A stretch of 64,000 nt of DNA from Nostoc spongiaeforme FACHB-130 (GTDB lineage: Bacteria > Cyanobacteriota > Cyanobacteriia > Cyanobacteriales > Nostocaceae): positions 1-64,000 of the forward strand of contig NZ_JACJTB010000038.1 in assembly GCF_014698475.1 (NCBI RefSeq), written 5' to 3'. Position 1 is the first letter of the stretch. Every line of letters starts with the position of its first letter. The notes under the pieces were generated by a model. It worked only from the letters and a program-made list of their open reading frames with translations, had not been told where the DNA came from and ran no database searches. Made by a program: the position numbers and the translations under genes. Positions 53,360 to 62,674 of the stretch are shown in pieces.

Positions 53360-54157
53360 ATGAAACACCTAAAATCGCGATCGCAAGACCTGCGGAGTTT
53401 GTTTGAGAACAACATTACAATCGAGTATGTAGCCGAACCTCTGAAAGCTGTCTCCTCCCAAGCAGAGGTAGCAGAGGTATTGCAATGGATGGAAGCACAG
53501 GATTTTGATGTGGTCGGTATTGAAACGGGAGACAATATCACTGGTTATATTGAACGCTCTTGTTTAATCCAAGCAAAATCAGGTAAATGCGGCGACTATC
53601 AACGAGTGTTTCATTCCCAAGAACTTATAGCCATCTCCACACCACTGATGAAGTTATTACCCATTCTGCGGCAAACTCCCCGCTTATTTGTCTTAGATTG
53701 CAATCAAGTTAGTGGAATTGTGACTTGTGGCGACTTACAAAAAGCACCAGTGCGAATGCTATTATTTGGCTTGGTAACACTGCTAGAAATGAACTTACTG
53801 CGACTGGTAAGACTTTATTATCCCCAAGATTCCTGGCAAAAATTCCTTAAACCAGAACGGGTAGAAATCGCCAAACGTCTGTGGCGAGAAAGTCAAGAAA
53901 GAAACGAAGCCACAGATTTATTAGATTATCTCCAGTTTTGTGACAAACGAGAATTAGTGTTAAATAAACCAGAACTGCTTGAGCAATTAGAATTAAAGTC
54001 AAAACGTTTTGGTGAACGCTTCCTTAAATCTGCCGAACAGTTACGCAACCGACTAGCACACGCGCAAAATTTAGTCACTGGTTCTTCTTGGAAAGATTTA
54101 ATTTCTTTAGCAGAAGGGATGGAAAAGTTATTAATTCGTTGTGAAGAAATAGAGTAA
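53360..54157 (+). CDS. CBS-like plus HEPN-like protein
   Basis: I recognise no named family. The first about 120 residues resemble a pair of CBS repeats (VAEVLQWMEAQDFDVVGIETGDNITGYIE and PILRQTPRLFVLDCNQVSGIVTCGDLQ), which bind adenine nucleotides in other proteins. The C-terminal 140 residues are all-helical and end with LRNRLAHAQN, containing R-x4-H (R229, H234), the signature of HEPN RNases. The start follows CTCAAGGTAG. The protein would suit a nucleotide-sensing RNase, but only the motifs support that. Confidence 0.7.
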   Translation: MKHLKSRSQDLRSLFENNITIEYVAEPLKAVSSQAEVAEVLQWMEAQDFDVVGIETGDNITGYIERSCLIQAKSGKCGDYQRVFHSQELIAISTPLMKLLPILRQTPRLFVLDCNQVSGIVTCGDLQKAPVRMLLFGLVTLLEMNLLRLVRLYYPQDSWQKFLKPERVEIAKRLWRESQERNEATDLLDYLQFCDKRELVLNKPELLEQLELKSKRFGERFLKSAEQLRNRLAHAQNLVTGSSWKDLISLAEGMEKLLIRCEEIE

Positions 54158-54169
54158 TCCTGAACTCAA

Positions 54170-54363
54170 GTTAATTGTTTAAAAAAACGAAAAATTAAGT
54201 TTTTAGCCCAGGGTGTAGGGGCAAAATCAAGTCAAAAGTCAAAAATTATATTACTTTTGAATTTTGATTTCCCTATAGGGGTATAGGTATTCAAAACCCC
54301 TACACCCCATACCCCTTCACCCTGACACCCAATCTCCACAGACAATTTCGGTGCGTAAGTTCT
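54170..54363. mobile_element. MITE family A copy, longer variant
   Basis: The left part (AAAAAAACGAAAAATTAAG) and right end (CAATTTCGGTGCGTAAGTTCTA) match the element at 22381-22499. A segment of about 50-60 bp (CAAAATCAAGTCAAAAGTC and following) appears inserted in the middle. The left inverted repeat is not visible. It separates the CBS-HEPN gene from sir. Confidence 0.6.
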
Positions 54364-54365
54364 AG

Positions 54366-56333
54366 TTACTTGTCTATCTGCAAGTAAATCTTCAAGGCTT
54401 CATTAACTATTTCTGTCATTGATTTACCTTGACTGGTAGCAGTTTCCTTTAACTTGCTGAAAACTTCGTCATAAAGGCTAATACGGGGACGGGATCGGCT
54501 GGGTGCAGCTTTCTTTTTACCTGGTGCGGCTGGTGCTGGAGTTTCTGCGGTGGTGACTGCGACAGTTTCCGGCTGATACTGTGCTGCAAATTCACGAATA
54601 GCATCAAAACCAACCCGTGAACAAAAATCACCAAAGCTTTCTTCTGCTTGGCGTGATTTTTTGAAGAAAACAAAAATCGGCTCTAAAAAGCTTTCAATAT
54701 CGTTGTGGTGCAACTTTTCGACTATTGGTTGTGCCAATCTTGTTTGATGTGGTGAACCGCCCAACCAAACTTGATAAGATTCTGGCGCACTACCAACAAA
54801 ACCTAATTCTGCCATGTAAGGACGAGCGCAACCATTGGGACAGCCTGTCATTCTGATGACAAAATACTCATCTGGTAAACCAACTTTATCTAACAACGCC
54901 CGGACACGTTCTAAAATTCCTGGTATTGCCCGTTCTGATTCGGTAATAGCTAAACCGCAGGTAGGCAAAGCTGGACAAGCCATTGCATAGCGGAATAGTG
55001 GTTCGATTTTACCGGGGTCAGAGACAACACCGCAACGGTCGAGAATTTCTTGAATGGCTGCTTGGTTTTCTGGGGCAATATCACAGAAAATCAGGTTTTG
55101 GTGGGGTGTTAAGCGGATAGGTAGGTGAAATTTTTCGACAATTTCCCGCAAGGCGGTTTTGAGTTGCAAGGAACCTTCATCTTTTACCCGCCCATTGTCG
55201 ATCGAGATACCTAAAAATAACTTGCCATCGCCTTGTTCTTGCCAACCAAGGAAATCTTCATATTTAAATTCTGGCAGTGGTTTAAAGGGGGCGACTGGTT
55301 TACCAAAATATTCTTCAACTTTGACGCGGAATTTATCTACACCCCAATCATTGATTAAGTATTTTAAACGAGCATGGCGGCGGTCAGTGCGATCGCCATA
55401 ATCTCTCTGAGTCGCCACAATTGCCTTGACAATTTCGTAAACATCTGATTTATCTACATAGCAAATCGGGTCTGCTAACCTGGCAAATGTTTCTTCTTTA
55501 TTGTGGGTTCTGCCTAAACCGCCACCAGCAAAGACATTAAATCCTTCTAACTCCCCTTGAGCATTGGTAATAACTACCAAAGTCAAATCTTGGGAATATA
55601 AATCAATAGAATTATCTTCCGGTACTGTCACGCTAACTTTAAACTTGCGCGGCATATAGTAAGTACCATACAGTGGTTCTTCACTGTCAGTAAAAGTTGT
55701 GCCGCTACCATTACTTTGCCGCGCCGCCTTCACCTCTGGATTTTCTTCTGCACTAATGGCTTTTTCGCCATCTAGCCAAATTTCATAATAAGCGCCGGTT
55801 TGGGGAGACAGTAAGTCAGCAATGTTTTGGGCATATTCCCAAGCATACTGATAATCAGCGCGATTCTTGAAAGGTACTGGTGGAGCCATGACGTTGCGGT
55901 TAATATCGCCACAAGCGCCCAACGTCGAACCTAGATTTTTAACAATAGTCGCAATGGCAGCCTTGAGATTTTTCTTTAAGATGCCATGCACTTGGAAACC
56001 TTGACGAGTGGTAGCCCTTAATGTGTGGTTGCCATATTCATCAGCCAGCTTATCTAAAGCCAAATATAATTGCGGCGGTACAAACCCCCCTGGGTTCTTT
56101 GTCCGCAGCATAAATTGGTAATCTTTCTCCTGCCCCTTGACGCGATTATCGCGGTTATCCTGCTGGTAGGAGCCATGAAACTTGAGAATTTGCACCGCAT
56201 CTTCACTAAAGTGAGTAGTATCCTCAAGGATCTGCGTTGCTACAGGTTCACGCAAAAAATTACTATTTTCTTTGATGCCTTCTACTTTTGAGGGCTTACG
56301 GTTGGCAAGTGGAGGAGGAGCAGATTTAACCAT
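54366..56333 (-). CDS. sir: Ferredoxin-sulfite reductase with RHH-like C-terminal tail
   Basis: This 655-residue sirohaem and [4Fe-4S] enzyme makes sulfide from sulfite with six electrons from ferredoxin. The cluster/sirohaem ligands are in [12 protein letters not shown] and [11 protein letters not shown], with the substrate-binding Arg/Lys in the usual N-terminal half ([12 protein letters not shown]). After the catalytic core comes a Pro/Ala/Lys linker (about 590-614). A final 41 residues then read like a ribbon-helix-helix DNA-binding unit ([17 protein letters not shown] then [15 protein letters not shown]). Plant plastid sulfite reductases bind nucleoid DNA, so a similar role is thinkable. 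Confidence 0.93.
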   Translation of the reverse strand: MVKSAPPPLANRKPSKVEGIKENSNFLREPVATQILEDTTHFSEDAVQILKFHGSYQQDNRDNRVKGQEKDYQFMLRTKNPGGFVPPQLYLALDKLADEYGNHTLRATTRQGFQVHGILKKNLKAAIATIVKNLGSTLGACGDINRNVMAPPVPFKNRADYQYAWEYAQNIADLLSPQTGAYYEIWLDGEKAISAEENPEVKAARQSNGSGTTFTDSEEPLYGTYYMPRKFKVSVTVPEDNSIDLYSQDLTLVVITNAQGELEGFNVFAGGGLGRTHNKEETFARLADPICYVDKSDVYEIVKAIVATQRDYGDRTDRRHARLKYLINDWGVDKFRVKVEEYFGKPVAPFKPLPEFKYEDFLGWQEQGDGKLFLGISIDNGRVKDEGSLQLKTALREIVEKFHLPIRLTPHQNLIFCDIAPENQAAIQEILDRCGVVSDPGKIEPLFRYAMACPALPTCGLAITESERAIPGILERVRALLDKVGLPDEYFVIRMTGCPNGCARPYMAELGFVGSAPESYQVWLGGSPHQTRLAQPIVEKLHHNDIESFLEPIFVFFKKSRQAEESFGDFCSRVGFDAIREFAAQYQPETVAVTTAETPAPAAPGKKKAAPSRSRPRISLYDEVFSKLKETATSQGKSMTEIVNEALKIYLQIDK

Positions 56334-56746
56334 GAGAGTTGTATAGTATTCTCAATAAAGCAGGGATGAAACCCAAGACTAAGTTTTTGGCTCAGTGATT
56401 CCCGGTAATTCGGTCGGAAATATGAGGAATACGACAATTGTAACACGGCGAAAAGCCGGCTTTGTCGATAGTTTTACACTTAACAAAACCAGCATATAGA
56501 AGTAGGTGGTATAAATCAACTTTAAGTTTGTTGGTTTTCGCTGACTTTTACGGATAAAGTCTGATATTCCATCAACCTTCAAAGTTCAACAACATCATTC
56601 ACCATGTTGAACTGGAATTATCCCAACATCCTTAAGTATAAGTTGATAGCTAATAAATCTTTATTTTCTAACATTTGTAAATGTTAGAATTGCTCACCAA
56701 GATTACATCTATTGAAAAATTAACTTCTCACTTCCGAGAGAGTTAG
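56334..56746. other. Intergenic region upstream of sir
   Basis: The stretch has a perfect 24-base palindrome TTCTAACATTT-GT-AAATGTTAGAA at 56666-56689, without a T tail on either strand. It could be an operator or the 3' hairpin of the gene at 56747. No gene is supported in this region. Confidence 0.5.
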
Positions 56747-57295
56747 TTATTTAAAACGATAGCCAATACCACCATTGATGCTAACAGCAGAAGCGGGACT
56801 ATTTTGATAAGCACGTAGTCCAACTTTGGCATTTGTGTAAATCAAGAAGTTATTCGCAACTTCTGATTCGACACCAGCACCCACCACTACAGAATCTCTA
56901 TTACCCAAAGGACTGGGTGAACCATCTTTTTCAACAAAAGAATAACCACCAGTAACATAGGCATTAGTTCTATTAGCAATAGGCACGTCTACGGAAAGTT
57001 CTGGAATAATACTAGTCGTCTGATCATTCCAGAGAACATTACCGCGTGCAGAAACAGGAAGGTTGCCTAATTTGACTCTACCTGTGAGATTACCGCCAAC
57101 GTTAGCTGCATCGTTGTTGAGTCCGCCATTGGTAACACCTGCTGCCACACCAGCACCAATGTAACTAGCATCAGTCCCTTTTTTATCTTGAGCCGCAGCT
57201 TGTCCGGCATTTATCATCAAGGGTGCAATAACTAAAGAAGACAATGCTGAAATTGCCACGAAAGACCGAAGTAAACCTTTCATAATTTTGTTCAA
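56747..57295 (-). CDS. Exported beta-barrel-like protein, unknown
   Basis: This 182-residue protein has a signal peptide (FVAISALSSLVIAPLMINAGQAAAQ). The Gly/Asn-rich beta pattern (SYIGAGVAAGVTNGG, GNLTGRVKLGNLPVSARGN, TNAYVTGGYSF) ends in GIGYRFK with an aromatic residue near the end. This is like an eight-strand outer-membrane barrel of the OmpA/porin-like type. The family name is unknown to me. AT-rich sequence with no clear promoter lies upstream. Confidence 0.72.
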   Translation of the reverse strand: MNKIMKGLLRSFVAISALSSLVIAPLMINAGQAAAQDKKGTDASYIGAGVAAGVTNGGLNNDAANVGGNLTGRVKLGNLPVSARGNVLWNDQTTSIIPELSVDVPIANRTNAYVTGGYSFVEKDGSPSPLGNRDSVVVGAGVESEVANNFLIYTNAKVGLRAYQNSPASAVSINGGIGYRFK

Positions 57296-57702
57296 TTTTG
57301 TTAATTATTACTGTTATTTACTATGTCGTAAATTGTGTACGAAAGTTCCAAATAATTTTTGATTCCTAAAAAAAGGCTGTGATGATTAATGCCTAAAAGC
57401 TAATAGTAGATTTACTATTTTAGCTTGCATAAAATTTGCCAATATTCGCAGCAAGATTTATCTCAGCCGGAACTTTTGTGAGTAGGCGCTTAAAAAACTG
57501 GCACAGAAACGAGAGAAAAATTAATTTTTTCTTACATGACTGATGCAATAAAAATTGATAATTTTGCAATTTCAACTAATGCCTAACAATTGCCTGTAGC
57601 AGTAATAGCAATAAGCTATGGCAGAAATATATAAAGTAAATTCAGCAGAATTCAGTACTCAGAGGCGATTATCAGGGTGGGGTGTGATTTATAGATATTC
57701 AC
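57296..57702. other. Intergenic region
   Basis: There are 407 bases without a gene, upstream of the barrel-protein gene and of a structured repeat. Nothing recognisable apart from short AGAATTCAGTACTCAG-type repeats at 57648-57663. Confidence 0.4.
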
Positions 57703-57873
57703 ATATCTTGCACCAGGCGACTGGAAGTCACGGCTACACAGGCAAAACCCGCGTAGGCGGGTTAAAAAGCTTGATTTTCTGTTAGTCCGCGCAGGTGGTC
57801 ACTGAGCTTGCCGAAGTGCGGACGTTGTTTGTATAGCGGTGATTTCTAATCGCTAGGGCTAGGTGCAAGATAT
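57703..57873. repeat. 171-bp dispersed structured repeat
   Basis: The terminal inverted repeat is ATATCTTGCACC (57703-57714) with GGTGCAAGATAT (57862-57873). The inside holds ACCCGCGTAGGCGGGTT hairpin sequence and GTCACTGAGCTTGCCGAAGTG, related to the repeats at 28120-28290. It lies just before the ADP-ribosylglycohydrolase pair. Confidence 0.7.
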
Positions 57874-57934
57874 CTGTATTGGGCTACTTGTGTTCTGACT
57901 GTGAAATTTTGGCAATTTTCGTGGAGATGGCATA

Positions 57935-58876
57935 ATGCAAACCGCTACACAAACATTGTCTGGTTTGATGGGTTTATGTGTCGGTGATGCCTTGGGTGTG
58001 CCTGTGGAGTTTACAAGCCGCGCTGAACGAATGAAATTCCCTGTCACGAAGATGCTGGGTTACGGCACATGGCATCAACCGCCGGGAACTTGGTCTGATG
58101 ATAGTTCCCTAACGTTTTGCTTGGCAGAAAGCCTTTGTCGGGGGTATTCCTTGGATGCCATAGCTTTGTCTTTTTGGCGCTGGTACAAGCAAGCTTACTG
58201 GACTCCTAGAGGGGAAATATTTGGCATCGGCCAGAGTACTCACGCGGCTATTATGCGAATTAACCAAGGGGTTCCACCTTTAGAGGCTGGGGGAACTAGC
58301 GAAATGAGTAATGGTAATGGTTCTTTGATGAGAACTTTACCAATGGCTTATTGCCATAAAACCTTAGATTTCCCGGAATTGATTTTGCGGGTGCATCAGG
58401 TGTCTTGTATTACCCATGCTCATGTGCGATCGCAAATGGCGTGTGGTATTTATACTAGTATCGCGATTGAACTACTGCAAGGTGCTAATTTGCCCACAGC
58501 TTACACTCAAGGCTTAGAAAAAATTCAACCTATTTATTCTGCACCGCAATTTCTGGAAGAAATGCCCCATTTTGCTAGAGTATTTAGTGGTGACATTGCC
58601 AGCTTACCAATTGAAGAGATTAAATCTGGCGGTTATGTTATTGACACCCTAGAAGCATCCTTGTGGTGTTTGTTAAATAGTGCGTCTTATGCAGAAGCAG
58701 TATTAAAAGCTGTGAATTTGGGCGGACACACAGATACAACTGCGGCTGTCACTGGGGGGTTAGCGGGAATTTATTACGGGATTGAGGGTATACCTCAACT
58801 TTGGGTAAATCAAGTTGCTCGCAAACAGGACATTATGAATTTGGCTAGGCGTTTTGCTACTGTTTACAGCCAATGA
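57935..58876 (+). CDS. ADP-ribosylglycohydrolase family protein, copy 1 (altered metal ligand)
   Basis: This 313-residue member of the DraG/ARH family removes ADP-ribose from proteins or other ADP-ribosyl substrates using two Mg ions. GDALGVPVEF opens the fold. The first metal motif TWSDDSSLTFCLAESL is intact. The second, normally GGDTDT, reads GGHTDT, so Asp265 is His. This should disturb one metal. It lies 74 bp before a close paralogue that keeps the Asp. It may be an inactive binding protein or a partly active enzyme. Confidence 0.86.
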   Translation: MQTATQTLSGLMGLCVGDALGVPVEFTSRAERMKFPVTKMLGYGTWHQPPGTWSDDSSLTFCLAESLCRGYSLDAIALSFWRWYKQAYWTPRGEIFGIGQSTHAAIMRINQGVPPLEAGGTSEMSNGNGSLMRTLPMAYCHKTLDFPELILRVHQVSCITHAHVRSQMACGIYTSIAIELLQGANLPTAYTQGLEKIQPIYSAPQFLEEMPHFARVFSGDIASLPIEEIKSGGYVIDTLEASLWCLLNSASYAEAVLKAVNLGGHTDTTAAVTGGLAGIYYGIEGIPQLWVNQVARKQDIMNLARRFATVYSQ

Positions 58877-58950
58877 TAGTACCCAGTAGTTAATAGGGAC
58901 TTTTCAAAAGTAAAATTATTTATTGAAACGTTCCCCATACTTGTTGAATA

Positions 58951-59898
58951 ATGCTAACCTCCGCAAAGGTTTTGTCTGGCTTAATGGGTTTATGTGTCGG
59001 TGATGCCTTGGGTGTGCCGGTAGAGTTTACCAGCCGCGCTGAACGTGTGAAATCTCCAGTTACATCAATGCTGGGCTATGGAACTTGGGATGTTCCCCCT
59101 GGCACTTGGTCAGATGATAGTTCACTGACGTTTTGTTTGGCAGACAGCCTTTGTGGGGGATTTTCTCTAGATACTATAGCTAGTTCGTTTTGGCGCTGGT
59201 ACAACGAAGGTTACTGGACACCTCAAGGCGAAGTATTTGACATTGGTAACACCACATTTCTGGCAATTGTCAATTGGAAACAAGGAACTCCGCCCTTGAA
59301 AGCAGGGGGTACTAATGAAAATAGTAATGGCAATGGTTCTTTGATGAGAATTTTGCCGATTGCTTATTGCCATAAAACCTTAGATTTCCCGGAATTGATT
59401 TCACGAGTGCATCAGGTGTCTTGTATTACCCATGCTCATTTGCGATCGCAAATGGCCTGCGGCATTTATATTAGTATTGCGGAGGAACTGCTAAAAGGAG
59501 CTAATCTTCAAGCCGCTTATCTACAAGGTTTAGATAAAATCCAATCCCTTTATTCTGCTGATGAATATCTTTTAGAAAAGCCTTATTTCGCCAGGGTATT
59601 GAGTGGTGAAATTGCCAAGTTACAAGTCGAAGAGATTAATTCTGGCGGCTATGTGATTGATACTTTGGAGGCATCTATATGGTGCTTGTTAAATAGCTCA
59701 TCCTACGCTGAGGCGGTACTTAAGGCTGTAAATTTAGGTGGGGATACAGATACCACCGCAGCTGTTACTGGTGGATTAGCAGGAATTTACTACGGTGTAG
59801 AAAGTATTCCCCAGGAATGGATTAACCAAATTGCCCGTAAAGATGACATTGTTAGTCTAGCAATACGTTTTGCTGCTGCTGTTTATTCTGGTAATTGA
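58951..59898 (+). CDS. ADP-ribosylglycohydrolase family protein, copy 2
   Basis: This 315-residue protein is clearly a tandem duplicate of the preceding gene; many blocks are identical, for example GLMGLCVGDALGVPVEFTSRAER. Both metal motifs are intact: TWSDDSSLTFCLADSL and GGDTDTTAAVTGG (Asp265, Asp267). It is thus the copy expected to be catalytic. The two probably share one transcript. Substrates are not known. No ADP-ribosyltransferase lies nearby. Confidence 0.9.
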   Translation: MLTSAKVLSGLMGLCVGDALGVPVEFTSRAERVKSPVTSMLGYGTWDVPPGTWSDDSSLTFCLADSLCGGFSLDTIASSFWRWYNEGYWTPQGEVFDIGNTTFLAIVNWKQGTPPLKAGGTNENSNGNGSLMRILPIAYCHKTLDFPELISRVHQVSCITHAHLRSQMACGIYISIAEELLKGANLQAAYLQGLDKIQSLYSADEYLLEKPYFARVLSGEIAKLQVEEINSGGYVIDTLEASIWCLLNSSSYAEAVLKAVNLGGDTDTTAAVTGGLAGIYYGVESIPQEWINQIARKDDIVSLAIRFAAAVYSGN

Positions 59899-59899
59899 G

Positions 59900-59953
59900 A
59901 AGGGGACAGGCAATAGTTTACAAGCAGTTTTCTTTACCTGGTTCCCCTTCCTA
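59900..59953. terminator. Possible bidirectional terminator
   Basis: GAAGGGGACAGG (59901 onward) can pair with CCTGGTTCCCCTTC (ending near 59951), between convergent genes. The pairing is imperfect with a long loop. Confidence 0.35.
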
Positions 59954-59955
59954 AC

Positions 59956-60966
59956 TTATTGAACCGTAGACAAAGAGTAGACTTGACCATCAATTAAAAG
60001 ACGGGTGATGCCTTTGGCTTGGAGATGAGTCCGAGCCTTATGGAGCATTCTACTATCAGGAACTTTAATCACGCGATCGCGCTTTGTTGAGAAACGTTTT
60101 GCTACGCGATGGTTATCAAATATCGGCAGAGTTCGCTGCTGAGTTTCCAGAGTCGGAATTTGCCCTAAATCACCAAAATCCTTGAGTGGTCTAGTAATTA
60201 ACTCGGCGGAACGGTCAATTACCAAATAACAAGTTCTCGGTAAATTAGCCGCCGACAATGGCAAAACTTGGACTGGTGCTTCACCTAACCTGCGTCTTGT
60301 AACTAACGGTCTTGGCTCATCAAAGTCATCCTCATCCTCCTCATAATCATCATCATCTAAATCGTCATCATCTAAATCATCGTCTAAATCATCTAAATCT
60401 TCAGACTCATCGAGCAGTTCTTCACCCAGAATATCGGCAAAAGCCACAACTTTGGGACGTTCTTCATCCAGTATTGGGCTAGGAATGCTGGCAATTTCTG
60501 GTGGTGGTTCTGGCGCAATGTCGGCTTTTTTCACCAATTTTGGCTTTGGTTTTTCTGTAGCTGCCGAGGAACGCCGCCGCACTCTTCTAATACCAGAATT
60601 TGAGTCTTCATCATCTTCTGGTTCTGATGCTGCTTCAATGACTGGCTCTTGTGACTTGAGCTTGGGCAATTCTATAGGCTTGCTTTCGCTCTGAGGAGGT
60701 TCAACTTCTGGCTCTTTTGGTACCAGCAAAGGCAACTGCTCATAATTTACCTGCGCCCTACCTTCAGGAGTCCTAGCCGCCCGTTTCAACGAAACCAAGT
60801 ATTCGTACTCATCTTCCGGTAAGGTGCTTTTGAGCAGACGACTGATGGTTGAGTTGCTCACGTCATAACGTTCTGCTAAAGTCGAGGTCGTTTCAGCAGT
60901 TTCTCGATATAACTTAAGAATTTCTTGTTTATCTGATTCTGTTAGTTTTCTCACGGTAGACACCAA
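59956..60966 (-). CDS. HTH protein with long acidic region
   Basis: This 336-residue protein has an N-terminal helix-turn-helix of the transposase/Hin type (ESDKQEILKLYRETAETTSTLAERYDVSNSTISRLLKS). Next comes a disordered Pro/Glu/Ser and Arg/Ser stretch and a run of about 30 Asp/Leu/Glu residues (near 195-225). A C-terminal domain of about 100 residues follows (NLPRTCYLVIDRSAELITRPLKDFG and RVIKVPDSRMLHKARTHLQAKGITRLLIDGQ). The pattern looks conserved among cyanobacteria, but I know no function. It starts two bases after the stop of the membrane-protein gene upstream, so they are coupled. Confidence 0.78.
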   Translation of the reverse strand: MVSTVRKLTESDKQEILKLYRETAETTSTLAERYDVSNSTISRLLKSTLPEDEYEYLVSLKRAARTPEGRAQVNYEQLPLLVPKEPEVEPPQSESKPIELPKLKSQEPVIEAASEPEDDEDSNSGIRRVRRRSSAATEKPKPKLVKKADIAPEPPPEIASIPSPILDEERPKVVAFADILGEELLDESEDLDDLDDDLDDDDLDDDDYEEDEDDFDEPRPLVTRRRLGEAPVQVLPLSAANLPRTCYLVIDRSAELITRPLKDFGDLGQIPTLETQQRTLPIFDNHRVAKRFSTKRDRVIKVPDSRMLHKARTHLQAKGITRLLIDGQVYSLSTVQ

Positions 60967-60968
60967 AT

Positions 60969-61820
60969 CTAAGTTCGTTTACGTCCACGCTCCCGGCGAG
61001 TCCGGCTCAATGATGCGTCATGTTCTAGGACTGCGCCCATACCAAATAACACTCCACTAAATACCCAAAACACTTCTAATATGTCTCCACTTTGATAATT
61101 AGGCCCTTGAGCGAATTTAAACCACATATCTGCAATGTAAAGCGAAAACGCGGCCGCTGCAATCATTCGCCAAGATTGAGCTACCCGTCCACCCCAAAAA
61201 GCTAAGAGTAAGGTTGTCGCAATAATCAGCAACAATACATCACTCACGATGTAAAACCAATTCAAAATTGCGGCTAGTAGTTCTGTTGGTGTTGTTTGTT
61301 GCATTGAAATCCACCATGCCACCAAACTACCAAAGACTCCTATGGCAGCAACAATCAGCCATTGCCATTTTTCGAGATTAATACGTCTTGATGCCACAGC
61401 TAAGATCATGCCTACGCCCAGGGAAATATAGGTCAATACAAAAAATACATCGCCAATGGATACATCCGGTTCTTCTTTTAAAATTATTTCTGTATAGCCA
61501 AAAAATATCCCTCCCAGGAAATAAGAAAGCATACCAATGGCAATTGCCAACCACACATTTCGACTACTGACGATTTGGGGGCTACGCCAATTCCTTAAGC
61601 ATAAAATACCAGCACCCAAGTAAGCTAACGCTTCAAAAATATTTGTGCCAATTACATACCATTCGGTACGACTTTCTACGCCGTTGGCTCCTGGAATTTT
61701 AGCACTAAATAGCAAAAAATATAATAGTGCCGCTACTGCCCAGGCAATTCCGGCCAAGAGAATATTACGATTACTGAATATAGATTTAGAACGCAGAGAA
61801 TTGTTGTAAGAACTACTCAT
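60969..61820 (-). CDS. Multi-pass membrane protein, unknown
   Basis: This 283-residue protein has about eight hydrophobic segments (ILLAGIAWAVAALLYFLLFSA, LAIAIGMLSYFLGGIFFGY, LTYISLGVGMILAVA and others) and a basic C-terminus (SRTRRERGRKRT). It resembles the membrane halves of some sensory proteins but has no attached output domain. Its stop codon is two bases before the start of the HTH/acidic protein gene, so the pair is an operon and may work together, for example as membrane sensor and DNA-binding partner. That is inference. Confidence 0.75.
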   Translation of the reverse strand: MSSSYNNSLRSKSIFSNRNILLAGIAWAVAALLYFLLFSAKIPGANGVESRTEWYVIGTNIFEALAYLGAGILCLRNWRSPQIVSSRNVWLAIAIGMLSYFLGGIFFGYTEIILKEEPDVSIGDVFFVLTYISLGVGMILAVASRRINLEKWQWLIVAAIGVFGSLVAWWISMQQTTPTELLAAILNWFYIVSDVLLLIIATTLLLAFWGGRVAQSWRMIAAAAFSLYIADMWFKFAQGPNYQSGDILEVFWVFSGVLFGMGAVLEHDASLSRTRRERGRKRT

Positions 61821-62014
61821 AGGAATTGACTATGTATATGCACGCTGGAAGTGTATAGAAGCAAAGCGGCTTGCCGCAGGCTAGTCTGAAATGAAAATTT
61901 ATTGGTATGTGATGTGCCTTGGTCGCTATTGGAGCAAAAAAGCTTTGTTGACAAAAATTCAGGATATAAGTAAGTTTTTCAGGCTTCATACTTCATAATT
62001 CATCCTTTGACTGG

Positions 62015-62674
62015 CTATTGCCAGAGTTTATTGAGGGAAGATTGGTTGAGCCAGGAGATAAATAGCGATCGCTCGCCTTCTGCCATATCCTGTAACCTAT
62101 CGGCTACTTTATTGGCAAAGTTGGCATTACCAAAATAAGTTTTCCCTAGCTTGTGCAGTTCCTGTAAAAAAGTAGTTACATGATTTTCTTGCCAAGCTGG
62201 AAGTTTGGTGTCTTCTAAGGGATCTATGGTCACTAAGTGTTTAACGGATTCGGGGGAAGAAGCTTCAGGGAATTTCTGCTGTCTAAAAACTTCCCCCATA
62301 TCTTTTTCAAATAATGTTAATTGACGAGCGCCTAAAAACTCTTCAATATCCAGATGTACCGCTTGCAGTAGCAAGATACTGGCTTGAATGAGTATGTCTG
62401 TCTTGCCATGACCACCAGTATCACCATCTAGCTGTTCTAAGCGGATTTTACCCCAGATGCTAAAACGATCTGGCTCTTCTAGTAAGACACAAGCTTTACC
62501 GCGATTATCTGTCAAATCTCTCCACAAGGCGCGAGCTTCTTCTTCTTGATTAGCTTTAAACAAAGTAATCAACCGAAAGGTTTGCCCCTGATAATGGAGG
62601 ATCGGCACTTGCTGATCCCTTTTTGGGTGCTGAATGCTTGATATTTCAACATCCTGCCGTTTGAGAATAAACAT
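62015..62674 (-). CDS. Conserved cyanobacterial hypothetical protein
   Basis: This 219-residue soluble protein begins MFILKRQDVEISSIQHPKRDQQVPILHYQGQTFRLI. It has a strand-rich first half (KACVLLEEPDRFSIWGKIRLEQL) and a helical second half ending FISWLNQSSLNKLWQ. I recall this as a strongly conserved cyanobacterial family without known function (possibly the one named after Npun_F0813), but I am not sure of the name. It appears monocistronic. Confidence 0.8.
   Translation of the reverse strand: MFILKRQDVEISSIQHPKRDQQVPILHYQGQTFRLITLFKANQEEEARALWRDLTDNRGKACVLLEEPDRFSIWGKIRLEQLDGDTGGHGKTDILIQASILLLQAVHLDIEEFLGARQLTLFEKDMGEVFRQQKFPEASSPESVKHLVTIDPLEDTKLPAWQENHVTTFLQELHKLGKTYFGNANFANKVADRLQDMAEGERSLFISWLNQSSLNKLWQ

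Noticed and set aside
56379-56582. 67-codon minus-strand frame upstream of sir
   Set aside because: No ribosome-binding site, AT-driven composition, no recognisable features.
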